A stretch of 64,000 bases of DNA from NCBI GenBank assembly GCA_947498055.1, contig CANMJA010000002.1, positions 62,001 to 126,000 on the forward strand. The letters are read 5' to 3'. The stretch comes from an uncultured Tenacibaculum sp. (GTDB taxonomy: Bacteria; Bacteroidota; Bacteroidia; Flavobacteriales; Flavobacteriaceae). The notes beneath the pieces were generated by a model. It saw only the letters and a program-made list of their open reading frames with translations. It made no database searches and was not told where the DNA came from. This document shows, one piece after another, positions 9,913-19,739 of the stretch; the first letter of the stretch is position 1, and each line of letters opens with the position of its first letter. The position numbers and the translations under genes are program-made.

Positions 9913-10410
9913 ATGGAAATATTTAATGATTTTTCAGTAGGACTGTTTTTCATGCAGTTAGTTATTTTAGTTGTATTAATTTTTTTACTAGCTAAATTTG
10001 CTTGGAAACCAATTTTAAATTCGATATCAGAAAGAGAAGAAGGGATTCAAAATGCTTTAGATGCTGCAGAAAATGCACGTAAAGAAATGCAAAACTTACA
10101 AGCGGATAACGAAAAGTTATTAAAAGAAGCGAGAGAAGAAAGAGATGCAATGATGAAAGAAGCTCGTGAAATTAAAGATAAGATTCTTGCAGATGCAAAA
10201 AGTGAAGCAAGTGAACAAACTGCTACCATGATTGAAAATGCAAAAGCAACTATAAAGCAAGAACAACAAGCTGCAATTGCTGAATTAAAGAAAAAAGTAG
10301 GAGATTTATCTATAGGAATTGCTCAAAAAGTTGTTAAAAAAGAATTAGCTTCGCAAGACGATCAATTAAAGCTTGTAGAAGATATGTTACAAGAAGTTAC
10401 TTTAAACTAA
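9913..10410 (+). CDS. atpF: F0F1 ATP synthase subunit b
   Basis: Single TM followed by Ala/Glu/Lys-rich coiled coil; likely start 'MEIFNDFSVGLFFMQL' at 9913 (track 9865). Confidence 0.9.
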   Translation: MEIFNDFSVGLFFMQLVILVVLIFLLAKFAWKPILNSISEREEGIQNALDAAENARKEMQNLQADNEKLLKEAREERDAMMKEAREIKDKILADAKSEASEQTATMIENAKATIKQEQQAAIAELKKKVGDLSIGIAQKVVKKELASQDDQLKLVEDMLQEVTLN

Positions 10411-10426
10411 TCGAGAATCGAGTATA

Positions 10427-10984
10427 ATGAAAGAAGCAAGACCAGCATTACGTTACGCAAAAGCAATTTTAAACCTTGCAAAAGAGCAAGGAAAAGATGC
10501 TGAGGTAAACAATGACATGAAGTTAATTGTGGATACGATTGCAGGAAGTGACGATTTAAATGCGATGCTTAAAAGCCCTATTATAAAAGCAAAAGACAAG
10601 AGTAAAGTTTTAAATGCTTTGTTTGGTGATAAGGTAACAAATATTGCCAAAGGATTATTTAATCTTTTAGCAGAAAATAAAAGAATGTTAATTTTAGAAA
10701 GTGTTGCTAAACAGTATGCAGTTATTTATGATTTTCATAAAAAAATGCAAGTAGCAACAGTTACTACAGCTGTAGGATTAACAAAAGAATTAGAAGATAA
10801 AATTCAGAAAAAAATAGTAGCAATAACTGGAAACAGTGCTACCATAGAAAACATAATAAACCCAGACATTATTGGAGGGTTTATTTTACGAGTTGGAGAT
10901 GTGCAATATGATGCAAGTATCTCAAATCAATTTAATGAATTAAGGAGAGAATTTGACAATAGTCATTACATTCCAAAAATTTAA
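10427..10984 (+). CDS. atpH: F0F1 ATP synthase subunit delta
   Basis: 'ARPALRYAKAILNLAKEQGK' ... 'DIIGGFILRVGDVQYDASISNQFNELRREF'; position in operon. Confidence 0.93.
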   Translation: MKEARPALRYAKAILNLAKEQGKDAEVNNDMKLIVDTIAGSDDLNAMLKSPIIKAKDKSKVLNALFGDKVTNIAKGLFNLLAENKRMLILESVAKQYAVIYDFHKKMQVATVTTAVGLTKELEDKIQKKIVAITGNSATIENIINPDIIGGFILRVGDVQYDASISNQFNELRREFDNSHYIPKI

Positions 10985-11005
10985 TTTTACATCAAAAGAT
11001 ATAAG

Positions 11006-12586
11006 ATGGCAGCAATTAAACCAGCTGAAGTATCAGCAATTTTAAAGGAACAATTAACAAATTTCGAATCGAAAGCTACATTAAATGAGGTAGGAACTGT
11101 TTTACAAGTGGGTGATGGTATTGCTCGTGTATATGGTTTATCTAATGTACAGTATGGTGAATTAGTAGATTTTGGAGATGGATTAGAGGGAATTGTACTA
11201 AACTTAGAAGAAGATAATGTAGGTGTTGTATTATTAGGGTCTTCTGTAGGAGTAAGTGAAGGTTCAACTGTAAAACGTACAGAAAGAATTGCTTCTTTAA
11301 AAGTAGGAGAAGGAGTTGTTGGTAGAGTTGTAGATACTTTAGGAACTCCAATAGATGGTAAAGGACCTATTGAAGGACAAACTTACGAAATGCCTTTAGA
11401 GCGTAGAGCTCCTGGTGTTATTTACCGTGAGCCAGTAACTGAACCATTACAAACAGGTATTAAATCTATCGATGCAATGATTCCTGTTGGTAGAGGACAA
11501 CGTGAGTTGATTATTGGTGACCGTCAAACAGGAAAATCTACTGTTGCTATTGATACTATCTTAAATCAAAAAGAATTTTATGATGCTGGTAACCCAGTTT
11601 ATTGTATTTATGTTGCAATAGGACAGAAAGCGTCTACAGTTGCTGCAATAGCAAATGTATTAGAAGAGAAAGGAGCTTTAGCATACACAACTATTGTTGC
11701 TGCAAATGCTTCAGATCCTGCTCCAATGCAAGTATATGCACCTTTCGCAGGAGCTGCTATTGGAGAATATTTTAGAGATACTGGTCGTCCAGCTTTAATT
11801 ATTTATGATGATTTATCTAAGCAAGCGGTAGCGTATCGTGAGGTATCTTTATTATTAAGAAGACCACCAGGACGTGAGGCATACCCTGGAGATGTATTTT
11901 ACTTACACTCTAGATTATTAGAGCGTGCTGCAAAAGTGATCAATGATGATAAGATTGCAAGCGAAATGAATGATTTACCAGATTCTATAAAAGGAATTGT
12001 AAAAGGTGGTGGTTCTTTAACAGCTTTACCAATTATTGAAACACAAGCAGGAGATGTGTCAGCATATATACCTACAAACGTAATTTCGATTACAGATGGG
12101 CAAATTTTCTTAGATGGAGATTTATTTAACTCGGGTGTACGTCCAGCAATTAATGTAGGTATTTCTGTATCTCGTGTTGGAGGTAATGCGCAGATTAAAT
12201 CTATGAAAAAAGTATCTGGTACTTTAAAACTAGATCAAGCTCAGTACCGTGAATTAGAAGCGTTTGCTAAGTTTGGTTCAGATTTAGATGCTGCTACAAT
12301 GAATGTGATTTCTAAAGGACAACGTAATGTAGAGATTTTAAAGCAAGCTCAGAACGATCCTTTTACTGTAGAAGATCAGGTTGCTATTATTTATGCAGGT
12401 TCTAAAAACTTGTTAAAAGATGTACCAGTTAAAAAAGTAAAAGAATTCGAAAGAGATTACATCGAATATTTAAATGCAAAGCATAGAGATACATTAGACG
12501 TGTTAAAATCAGGTAAATTAACTGATGAAGCTACAGATGTATTAAGAGAAGCTGCAAAAGAAATTTCAGCTAAGTTTTCTGCATAA
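11006..12586 (+). CDS. atpA: F0F1 ATP synthase subunit alpha
   Basis: Walker A '[14 protein letters not shown]'; '[29 protein letters not shown]'. Confidence 0.98.
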   Translation: MAAIKPAEVSAILKEQLTNFESKATLNEVGTVLQVGDGIARVYGLSNVQYGELVDFGDGLEGIVLNLEEDNVGVVLLGSSVGVSEGSTVKRTERIASLKVGEGVVGRVVDTLGTPIDGKGPIEGQTYEMPLERRAPGVIYREPVTEPLQTGIKSIDAMIPVGRGQRELIIGDRQTGKSTVAIDTILNQKEFYDAGNPVYCIYVAIGQKASTVAAIANVLEEKGALAYTTIVAANASDPAPMQVYAPFAGAAIGEYFRDTGRPALIIYDDLSKQAVAYREVSLLLRRPPGREAYPGDVFYLHSRLLERAAKVINDDKIASEMNDLPDSIKGIVKGGGSLTALPIIETQAGDVSAYIPTNVISITDGQIFLDGDLFNSGVRPAINVGISVSRVGGNAQIKSMKKVSGTLKLDQAQYRELEAFAKFGSDLDAATMNVISKGQRNVEILKQAQNDPFTVEDQVAIIYAGSKNLLKDVPVKKVKEFERDYIEYLNAKHRDTLDVLKSGKLTDEATDVLREAAKEISAKFSA

Positions 12587-12594
12587 TCTAATAC

Positions 12595-12668
12595 TAGTAT
12601 GGAGAATTTAGTAGTGAGTAATGAGGTAATTATTTTATCTAATGAAAACATCTAAATTCTCCATATTA
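12595..12668 (+). repeat. Inverted repeat between atpA and atpG
   Basis: 12595-12611 (tagtatggagaatttag) pairs with 12652-12668 (ctaaattctccatatta): 17 bp with one G-U, 40-nt loop. Confidence 0.8.
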
Positions 12669-12693
12669 AAAAACTCAATACTGACAAAAGAGT

Positions 12694-13554
12694 ATGGCTA
12701 ATCTTAAAGAAATACGTAATAGAATTACTTCCATTGGGTCGACAATGCAGATTACATCTGCCATGAAAATGGTATCTGCTGCAAAGTTGAAAAAAGCTCA
12801 AGATGCAATTACAGCAATGCGTCCGTATTCATCTAAGTTAACAGAGTTATTACAAAACCTAAGTGCTACTTTAGAAGGTAATACAGGTGGAGCATATTCT
12901 GAACAAAGAGAAGTAAACAAAGTTTTATTAGTGGTTGTTACTTCTAATAGAGGTTTATGTGGTGGTTTTAATTCTTCTATTGTAAAAGAAACCGTTAAAA
13001 CTATTCAAAGTAAATATAACAATACAGAAGTAGATCTTTTTTCTATTGGTAAAAAAGGAGCAGACGTATTGGGTAAAGAGTATACTATAATAGATAATAG
13101 AAATACCATTTTTGATACGTTAACTTTTAATAATGTAGCAGCTATTGCAGAAGAGTTGATGAACCTATTTGTAGATGGTACTTATGATAAAATAGAGATT
13201 ATTTACAACCGTTTTAAAAATGCGGCTACTCAAATACCAATGGTAGAGCAGTTTTTACCAATTGAGCCTATAGAAAGTGATGAAAATGTAAGTTTAGATT
13301 ATATTTTTGAGCCATCTAAAGAAGAAATAATTTTAGAATTAATACCAAAGTCTTTAAAAACACAGTTATATAAATCTATCCGTGATTCATTTGCTGCCGA
13401 ACATGGTGCACGTATGACTGCAATGCATAAAGCAACTGATAATGCAACAGAATTACGTGACGAATTAAAGTTAACGTATAACAAAGCACGTCAGGCTGCA
13501 ATTACTAATGAAATATTAGAAATTGTTGGTGGTGCTGAGGCATTAAATAATTAG
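12694..13554 (+). CDS. atpG: F0F1 ATP synthase subunit gamma
   Basis: N-term 'MANLKEIRNRITSIGSTMQITSAMKMVSAAKLKKAQ', 'LLVVVTSNRGLCGGFN', C-term 'YNKARQAAITNEILEIVGGAEAL'. Confidence 0.97.
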   Translation: MANLKEIRNRITSIGSTMQITSAMKMVSAAKLKKAQDAITAMRPYSSKLTELLQNLSATLEGNTGGAYSEQREVNKVLLVVVTSNRGLCGGFNSSIVKETVKTIQSKYNNTEVDLFSIGKKGADVLGKEYTIIDNRNTIFDTLTFNNVAAIAEELMNLFVDGTYDKIEIIYNRFKNAATQIPMVEQFLPIEPIESDENVSLDYIFEPSKEEIILELIPKSLKTQLYKSIRDSFAAEHGARMTAMHKATDNATELRDELKLTYNKARQAAITNEILEIVGGAEALNN

Positions 13555-13581
13555 GAATACATTTTAAAAAAATATATTTTG

Positions 13582-13612
13582 AAAGCGAATCATTTATGGT
13601 TCGCTTTTTTTA
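13582..13612 (+). terminator. Terminator after atpG
   Basis: aaagcgaa-N10-ttcgcttt followed by Ts. Confidence 0.85.
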
Positions 13613-13619
13613 ATTAAAA

Positions 13620-14147
13620 ATGAAACTTATGAAGAAATTAGTGTTTATTGTATTCGTGTTTTGTACTGTTTTTACTTACGCACAGAATGAAGAAATATAC
13701 GAAATAATAGAAGAAGATTTAGATACTAAAATGGTTCCTTTTGCTGTTATAGATGAAGTTCCTATTCATCCTAAATGCGAAAGTAAAATAACCAATCAAG
13801 AGAAAAAGCAGTGTTTTAATTTGATGATGCGAAAACATATTCAAAGACATTTTAATGCTGAATTAGGTTCTTGTTTAAAAAAAGAACTTGTTTTAAATGA
13901 AAAAACGAAAATAAAAGAAGAGAAATGTACTTCTTCACTTAGTATAGGTAAAAAAAGGATTTATGTTCAATTTAAGATAGGGATAACTGGAGAAATAGAA
14001 GAGATTCATGTAAGAGCTCCGCATCCTAAATTAAAAGAAGAAGCAATACGAATAGCTAAACTGCTTCCAGTAATGAAACCAGGAAAATTAAAAGGTAAAC
14101 CTGTTAGAGTTGGATATACTTTACCAATTACTTTTAATGTAGAATAA
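13620..14147 (+). CDS. Secreted protein with TonB-like C-terminal domain
   Basis: Signal peptide; 'VQFKIGITGEIEEIHVRAPHPKLKEEAIRIAKLLPVMKPGKLKGKPVRVGYTLPITF'. Confidence 0.75.
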   Translation: MKLMKKLVFIVFVFCTVFTYAQNEEIYEIIEEDLDTKMVPFAVIDEVPIHPKCESKITNQEKKQCFNLMMRKHIQRHFNAELGSCLKKELVLNEKTKIKEEKCTSSLSIGKKRIYVQFKIGITGEIEEIHVRAPHPKLKEEAIRIAKLLPVMKPGKLKGKPVRVGYTLPITFNVE

Positions 14148-14155
14148 AAACTAAG

Positions 14156-14183
14156 AAAAACGAATCTTTTCCGATTCGTTTTT
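14156..14183. terminator. Bidirectional terminator between the TonB-domain gene and dxs
   Basis: aaaaacgaatc-N6-gattcgttttt, convergent genes. Confidence 0.85.
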
Positions 14184-15959
14184 TTATTTTAAGAATGATT
14201 GCATAATTTGTTTTATTGAATCAACATCAATTCCACAAATACGATATAATTCATTAACAGAACCATGATGAATAAACTCATCTGGGATTCCTAATACTTT
14301 AATTTTATTTTGATAGTTGTTATTAGAAGCAAACTCTAAAATAGCAGATCCGAAACCACCTCTAACGGTTCCATCTTCTACAGTAATTATTTTTTCAAAC
14401 TTCTTAAATATGTTGTGTAATAAGTTTTCATCTAAAGGTTTTACAAATCGCATATCATAATGAGCAATGGCATCCTTGTTTTCAAGGTGTTTTAAGGCTT
14501 TTGACACGTTTTTAGCAATAGAACCAATAGAAAGCATAGCAAGAATATTCCCTTCTTGTAAACAAACTCCTTTTCCTATTTGTATTTGTTGAAAAGGTTG
14601 TTTCCAATTTATAGTAACTCCTCTACCTCTTGGGTATCTAATGGCAATTGGGTTTTCTAATCTAAGCTGTGCAGTATATAAAATATTTCGAAGCTCAATT
14701 TCATTTCTTGGAGCAAAAAGAATTAAGTTAGGAATGCATCGTAAATAAGCAATATCGAAAACACCATGGTGTGTGGCTCCATCTTCGCCAACTAAACCTG
14801 CTCTATCTAAACAAAAAATAACAGGCAAGCTTTGCAAAGCAACATCATGAATTATTTGGTCGTACCCACGTTGTAAAAAAGTAGAATAGATATTACAAAA
14901 CGGAATTATACCTTGTGTAGCCATGCCTGCAGCTAAAGTAACAGCATGCTGCTCTGCAATACCTACATCAAAAGTTCGATCAGGAAATTTTTCTAATAAA
15001 AATTTTAAAGAACTTCCAGTTAACATTGCAGGAGTAATTCCAACAATCTTTTCGTTCTTTTCAGCTAATTCAACAATGGTTTTACCAAAAACATCTTGGT
15101 ATTTTGGAGGTTGTGAAATGGTAGATTTAGGAATTAAATCGCCAGAAAATTTATCAAATTTTCCTGGTGCATGGTAAGTAACTTGATTTTCTTCTGCTTG
15201 TCTCAACCCTTTTCCTTTTGTGGTAACTACATGTAAAAACTTTGGGCCTTCAATTTCTTTTAATCTGTTCAATTCTAAAATTAATTCATCAAAATTATGT
15301 CCGTTTATAGGACCAGAATAATCAAAATTTAAAGCTTCAATAATATTGTGTTGCTCTATATCACTTCTATTAGCTTTCACGCGAGTTAAATATTCTTTTA
15401 AAGCACCAACAGAAGGATCTATACCAATAGCATTGTCGTTTAAAATAACTAGTAAATTGGCATTGGTAACACCAGCATGATTTAAAGCTTCAAAAGCCAT
15501 TCCGCTAGCAATTGAAGCGTCTCCAATGATCGCAATATGGTGTTTGTGTTCTTTTTTAAGTTGAGAAGCAATAGCCATACCTAAAGCAGCAGAAATAGAA
15601 GTAGAAGAGTGTCCAACACCAAAAGTATCATATTCACTTTCACTTCTTTTTGGAAACCCAGAAATACCACGTAATTGTCGATTGGTATGAAAAATAGCTT
15701 TTCTACCCGTTAAAATTTTATGTCCATAGGCTTGATGTCCCACATCCCAAACCAACAAATCTTCGGGAGTATTAAATACATAATGTAAAGCAATCGTTAA
15801 TTCAACAACTCCTAAACTTGCACCTAAATGACCTTCTTTTGTTGCAACAATATCAATAATAAACTCTCGTAACTCTTTTGCTAATTGAGGTAATTTATCT
15901 TGCGTTAGTTCTCTTAAATCTGATGGTAATGTGATATGATTTAACAAGTATTTAGACAT
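14184..15959 (-). CDS. dxs: 1-deoxy-D-xylulose-5-phosphate synthase
   Basis: 591 aa; 'GHLGASLGVVELTIALHYVFNTPEDLLVWDVGHQAYGHKILTGR', 'GDASIASGMAFEALNHAG', 'DRAGLVGEDGATHHGVFDIAYLRCIPN'. Confidence 0.97.
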   Translation of the reverse strand: MSKYLLNHITLPSDLRELTQDKLPQLAKELREFIIDIVATKEGHLGASLGVVELTIALHYVFNTPEDLLVWDVGHQAYGHKILTGRKAIFHTNRQLRGISGFPKRSESEYDTFGVGHSSTSISAALGMAIASQLKKEHKHHIAIIGDASIASGMAFEALNHAGVTNANLLVILNDNAIGIDPSVGALKEYLTRVKANRSDIEQHNIIEALNFDYSGPINGHNFDELILELNRLKEIEGPKFLHVVTTKGKGLRQAEENQVTYHAPGKFDKFSGDLIPKSTISQPPKYQDVFGKTIVELAEKNEKIVGITPAMLTGSSLKFLLEKFPDRTFDVGIAEQHAVTLAAGMATQGIIPFCNIYSTFLQRGYDQIIHDVALQSLPVIFCLDRAGLVGEDGATHHGVFDIAYLRCIPNLILFAPRNEIELRNILYTAQLRLENPIAIRYPRGRGVTINWKQPFQQIQIGKGVCLQEGNILAMLSIGSIAKNVSKALKHLENKDAIAHYDMRFVKPLDENLLHNIFKKFEKIITVEDGTVRGGFGSAILEFASNNNYQNKIKVLGIPDEFIHHGSVNELYRICGIDVDSIKQIMQSFLK

Positions 15960-15974
15960 GCTGTAAAGGTAGTG

Positions 15975-16089
15975 ATTTCAGTTGTCAGTTATTGGGGATC
16001 AATTATCAGTTTTTCTTATATGAACCACTTGTTAGTATATTAAAAAGTAAATAATTGATCAATGATTATAGATGTCTGATAACTGAAAT
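15975..16089. repeat. Nested inverted repeats in the dxs/rsmI divergent intergenic region
   Basis: Outer arms 15975-15988 / 16076-16089 (13/14 match); inner arms 15997-16006 / 16051-16060 (gatcaattat/ataattgatc, perfect). Confidence 0.75.
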
Positions 16090-16104
16090 GTTTACTTTTG
16101 TTTT

Positions 16105-16776
16105 ATGAGCAAATTGTATTTGGTACCCACACCCATTGGAAACTTAGAAGATATTACATTTAGAGCAATTAAAGTTTTAAAAGAAGTAGATTATATTTTA
16201 GCAGAAGACACAAGAACGAGTGGTAAATTATTAAAACATTTTGATATTGCTACACCAATGCAATCGCACCATATGCATAATGAACATAAAACGGTGGAAG
16301 GCATTGTAAAAAGAATACAGAGCGGAAATGTTTTTGCGCTAATCTCAGATGCTGGAACTCCAGCAATTTCTGATCCTGGATTTTTATTAACTAGAGCTTG
16401 CATTCAGAATAATATAGAAATCGAATGTTTACCTGGCGCAACGGCTTTTGTTCCAGCGTTAGTAAATTCAGGATTACCAAACGATAAATTTGTGTTCGAA
16501 GGATTTTTACCAGTTAAAAAAGGTCGACAAACAAGGCTTACTTTCTTAGCTGAAGAAACACGAACCATGATTTTCTATGAAAGTCCACATAAATTAATAA
16601 AAACATTAACTCATTTTTCTGAATATTTTGGAGGAGATAGAAAAATTAGTGTTTCTAGAGAGTTAACAAAATTATTCGAAGAAACCAAACGTGGAACTGT
16701 AACAGAAGTATTATCCTATTATACAGAAAAGCCAGCTAAAGGGGAAATTGTTATTATTGTTGATGGTAAAAAATAA
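16105..16776 (+). CDS. rsmI: 16S rRNA (cytidine(1402)-2'-O)-methyltransferase
   Basis: 'LYLVPTPIGNLEDITFRAIKVLKEVDYILAEDTRTSGKLLKHF', 'LISDAGTPAISDPGFLLTRAC', 'LPGATAFVPALVNSGLPNDKFVFEGFLP'. Confidence 0.96.
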   Translation: MSKLYLVPTPIGNLEDITFRAIKVLKEVDYILAEDTRTSGKLLKHFDIATPMQSHHMHNEHKTVEGIVKRIQSGNVFALISDAGTPAISDPGFLLTRACIQNNIEIECLPGATAFVPALVNSGLPNDKFVFEGFLPVKKGRQTRLTFLAEETRTMIFYESPHKLIKTLTHFSEYFGGDRKISVSRELTKLFEETKRGTVTEVLSYYTEKPAKGEIVIIVDGKK

Positions 16777-16853
16777 ATGAAAAGGATATTGCACATACAT
16801 TTACCTAAATTGTATTTTCCTTATATTTCAACCCTAATTTAATATATGTAATC

Positions 16854-17606
16854 ATGATTGTTTACGGACAAAATCATTTTAAAATTAAAAGTTTTACTCC
16901 ACAAGAGTTAAGATTGCCTAAAGAAGAAGGGCTGAATGATATAGATATTCAAGTAAGGCAACGATATGCTCATTTATTTTGGATTCCTTTTTTCCCTATT
17001 GGAAAACTTTATTGTTTTAAGCGTTTAGGAGATGATAATTTATATGAGTTACCCGAAGATATTAAACGTAGCATACAATATACATATGAGCAAGATATTA
17101 AAACACCATGGTATAGCTATTCATTAATAATATTGGCTTTATCTATAGGGCTTTGGTATTATACTGAAAATAAATTTGATGAAGCAAAATATGAAAATAG
17201 ATTTTATTTAGAACAAGCTGAAAAAAAGATGATGATTAAATATCCTACTACAGGAGATTCGTATTCTTTTAAAGTATATAATAACGAAACAGAAAGTAGT
17301 TATAACAGTACTTCTATTATTTTACAAGTAAATAGTTACGATGAAGATACAATAGAGTTTATTTCTAATTATGAAGATTTATATGGAGAAGACATCAAAG
17401 AATTTGAGGAAGTAGATGAAAAACTTGAACAAATTAGTGAACAGATTGATAAGCCAAACAGAATAAAAAAATCAGACTTGGTAAAGATGATAGAAGTAGA
17501 ATATGATGATAGATACGACAGTGATAAAAGATTTAAAATGGAAGGATATGATAATTTATATTTTGAATTTAAATCTATAAAACGCAAAGAGTTAAAAAAG
17601 TCGTAA
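16854..17606 (+). CDS. Hypothetical protein with one central TM segment
   Basis: 250-aa ORF, TM 'YSYSLIILALSIGLWYY'; no family recognised. Confidence 0.65.
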   Translation: MIVYGQNHFKIKSFTPQELRLPKEEGLNDIDIQVRQRYAHLFWIPFFPIGKLYCFKRLGDDNLYELPEDIKRSIQYTYEQDIKTPWYSYSLIILALSIGLWYYTENKFDEAKYENRFYLEQAEKKMMIKYPTTGDSYSFKVYNNETESSYNSTSIILQVNSYDEDTIEFISNYEDLYGEDIKEFEEVDEKLEQISEQIDKPNRIKKSDLVKMIEVEYDDRYDSDKRFKMEGYDNLYFEFKSIKRKELKKS

Positions 17607-17618
17607 GCTTATTTTTTT

Positions 17619-18377
17619 TTACCAATTAAAATTAAAATGCTTTTTACTTTCTTTTCGGAAAGCTACTAAGATGTTAGTGTTAAAATCTCGTTTTATTGCG
17701 TCTATAGGATCTTCTCTAAGATAAGATCTATTACTATCTCTATAAGAGATTTGTTCACTATTTGTTGCCGTAAAACTATACTTATATAGGGGTTTGTTTT
17801 TCACCAAATCATACACTAAGATTGTAGAGAAAAATAAACCCGATTTAAAATTGGTTTTATTTTCTATAGAGGGTTTAATAATTTTATATCCCTGAATTAT
17901 AAAAGCATATTTAATATCTAAAAAACTCTTTAAAATATCTGTTTCCATATATTTACAAGACTGTTCAAGATCTTCTAAACAAGAATATAATTGCTCGTAG
18001 TTTTCTGGTAAAGAAGTATTTTCGAATACTTTCTCATCGTTTTTAGGCAAGAAAATAGCTTTATCTCCTTGTTTTAGACTTCCAGTTCTATAATTAGTAG
18101 CATATAATTGTGCATTTTTAAGATAGAATAAACTATCTGTATTTACATCAGAAAAAACAGTAGAACTATCTTTTAATTTTTTAAAAAGACGTATTTTTTT
18201 CATGATAGAATCTTTATTTTCTTCAAAAAACAAAGACCTATTCACACTAAGTTTCTTCTTTAAAGTTTCATATTCAAGCTGTCTTTTTTTATAATCTTCC
18301 TCATTAAGGCTAGGGTTTTTATTTACACAGTTAAAAAGTAGAAAGGAAGCAATAAATAAGATAAAAGTATTTTTCAT
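17619..18377 (-). CDS. Hypothetical lipoprotein
   Basis: Lipobox-like 'SFLLFNCVNKN'; no family recognised. Confidence 0.65.
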   Translation of the reverse strand: MKNTFILFIASFLLFNCVNKNPSLNEEDYKKRQLEYETLKKKLSVNRSLFFEENKDSIMKKIRLFKKLKDSSTVFSDVNTDSLFYLKNAQLYATNYRTGSLKQGDKAIFLPKNDEKVFENTSLPENYEQLYSCLEDLEQSCKYMETDILKSFLDIKYAFIIQGYKIIKPSIENKTNFKSGLFFSTILVYDLVKNKPLYKYSFTATNSEQISYRDSNRSYLREDPIDAIKRDFNTNILVAFRKESKKHFNFNW

Positions 18378-18389
18378 GATGAATTTTTA

Positions 18390-18419
18390 CAAACGTACAA
18401 TGTTAATTAACATATTGTA
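18390..18419 (-). promoter_or_regulatory. Promoter with overlapping inverted repeat
   Basis: Minus-strand TACGTTTG at 18397-18390 (TAnnTTTG) overlapped by imperfect inverted repeat tacaatgttaattaacatattgta (18396-18419). Confidence 0.5.
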
Positions 18420-18538
18420 AAAAACAAAATATAATAATAATTTCTATTTCAAAAATCGCTAAAAAATGAAATATTTATAGAGAACCAACAAACTTATTTC
18501 AAGAGACTAAATAAAGAACTATACTATAAATAATCATA

Positions 18539-19591
18539 CTAATTTTTTAAATCGTGTAAAACTAATGCACCGAAATCAGTAAGTTCTCTTTCTTTGTTTT
18601 TAAATATAGCAGGCGTCCATTCATGATGCCATATCCAAGCAACTCTACTAATACCTAATTCGTTACAAAACTTAATAAGGGGTTTTCCATAATTTTCTAA
18701 ACTTTTTGGGTCAGACGCAGAATCAAATCCCCATTCTCCTAACATTACAGGATACTTTTTTGCTAATTTTTTAAGATCATTTTTCCATGCATTTCCTTTC
18801 CAAGGATAAGGATGTGTTTCATAAACTACATTCTTTCGATTAACAGGTTTGGTTATCGTTTTACTAAGATCATATCCCCAGTTAACACCAGAAACAATTA
18901 CCAATGCATTGTCGTTAACATTATGAACAACATCTACAAGTAGTTCAGCTTCTGAATACCAATCATTCCAAGAGATAAATGTAGGTTCATTAAAAGAACC
19001 ATAAATAACCCATGGTTTGTTTTGGTATTTAGTAACCATTTCTTGTAAAGCAGAGTAAGCTAATAATTTACTTGAATCAAAAGGGTTACCTCTCCATGGT
19101 GCAGTATTTTTCCAATCTGGTTGTTCAGATTGCCCTGTAATAATATTACCATGCGCATGATAACTTAGAAAAACATAAAAACCTAATTGATTCCCTAATT
19201 TGATAATAGGATCTACATACTTTTGTAAGTAATCAGGGTTGTTTTTATATAATTCTGGATGTATAGGAACTCTTATGATGTTTACATTCCAATCATTTTT
19301 TAACGATTTAAAATCAGATTCTTTTATCCCACCCTCATGTTCAACAAGAAAATAAGGATCAATAATAGCAACTCCTTTCAACACTACTTTTTCACAATTA
19401 TCATTCACTATTTTGTTACCTACCACTCTTAATCTTGGTAAAGAAGACTCCTCATCATTAAAATTTACTATTGGCCCATTACATTCAGTAATAATATTTT
19501 CATCTTCAATAATTAAAGGTTCATTATCAGAACAACTATATATAATTAAAAACAACAATGGTATTAAACGAATATATTTTCTTTTTAACAT
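18539..19591 (-). CDS. Glycoside hydrolase family 5 (cellulase-like) lipoprotein
   Basis: Lipobox 'IIYSCSDN'; 'LRVVGNKIVNDNCEKVVLKGVAIIDP', acid/base 'YGSFNEPTF', nucleophile 'VMLGEWGFDS'. Confidence 0.88.
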   Translation of the reverse strand: MLKRKYIRLIPLLFLIIYSCSDNEPLIIEDENIITECNGPIVNFNDEESSLPRLRVVGNKIVNDNCEKVVLKGVAIIDPYFLVEHEGGIKESDFKSLKNDWNVNIIRVPIHPELYKNNPDYLQKYVDPIIKLGNQLGFYVFLSYHAHGNIITGQSEQPDWKNTAPWRGNPFDSSKLLAYSALQEMVTKYQNKPWVIYGSFNEPTFISWNDWYSEAELLVDVVHNVNDNALVIVSGVNWGYDLSKTITKPVNRKNVVYETHPYPWKGNAWKNDLKKLAKKYPVMLGEWGFDSASDPKSLENYGKPLIKFCNELGISRVAWIWHHEWTPAIFKNKERELTDFGALVLHDLKN

Positions 19592-19739
19592 TTGTATTAT
19601 AATAAATTATAAGGCAAAACTAAAAGCTATTTCTGATAAAAAAATCACGAGAAACAGTGAAAATGTACTTACGTTTTATTTTAAAAGAGTTTTCAGCAGA
19701 AGAAATAAAGTGTAGTGTAATAATTATGAATAATGTCAA

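Noticed and set aside
10047-10650. Minus-strand ORFs 10047-10229 and 10453-10650
   Set aside because: Antisense shadows within atpF and atpH.
11142-11351. Minus-strand 69-aa Leu-rich ORF inside atpA
   Set aside because: Antisense to a highly conserved gene; composition is the mirror of atpA codons.
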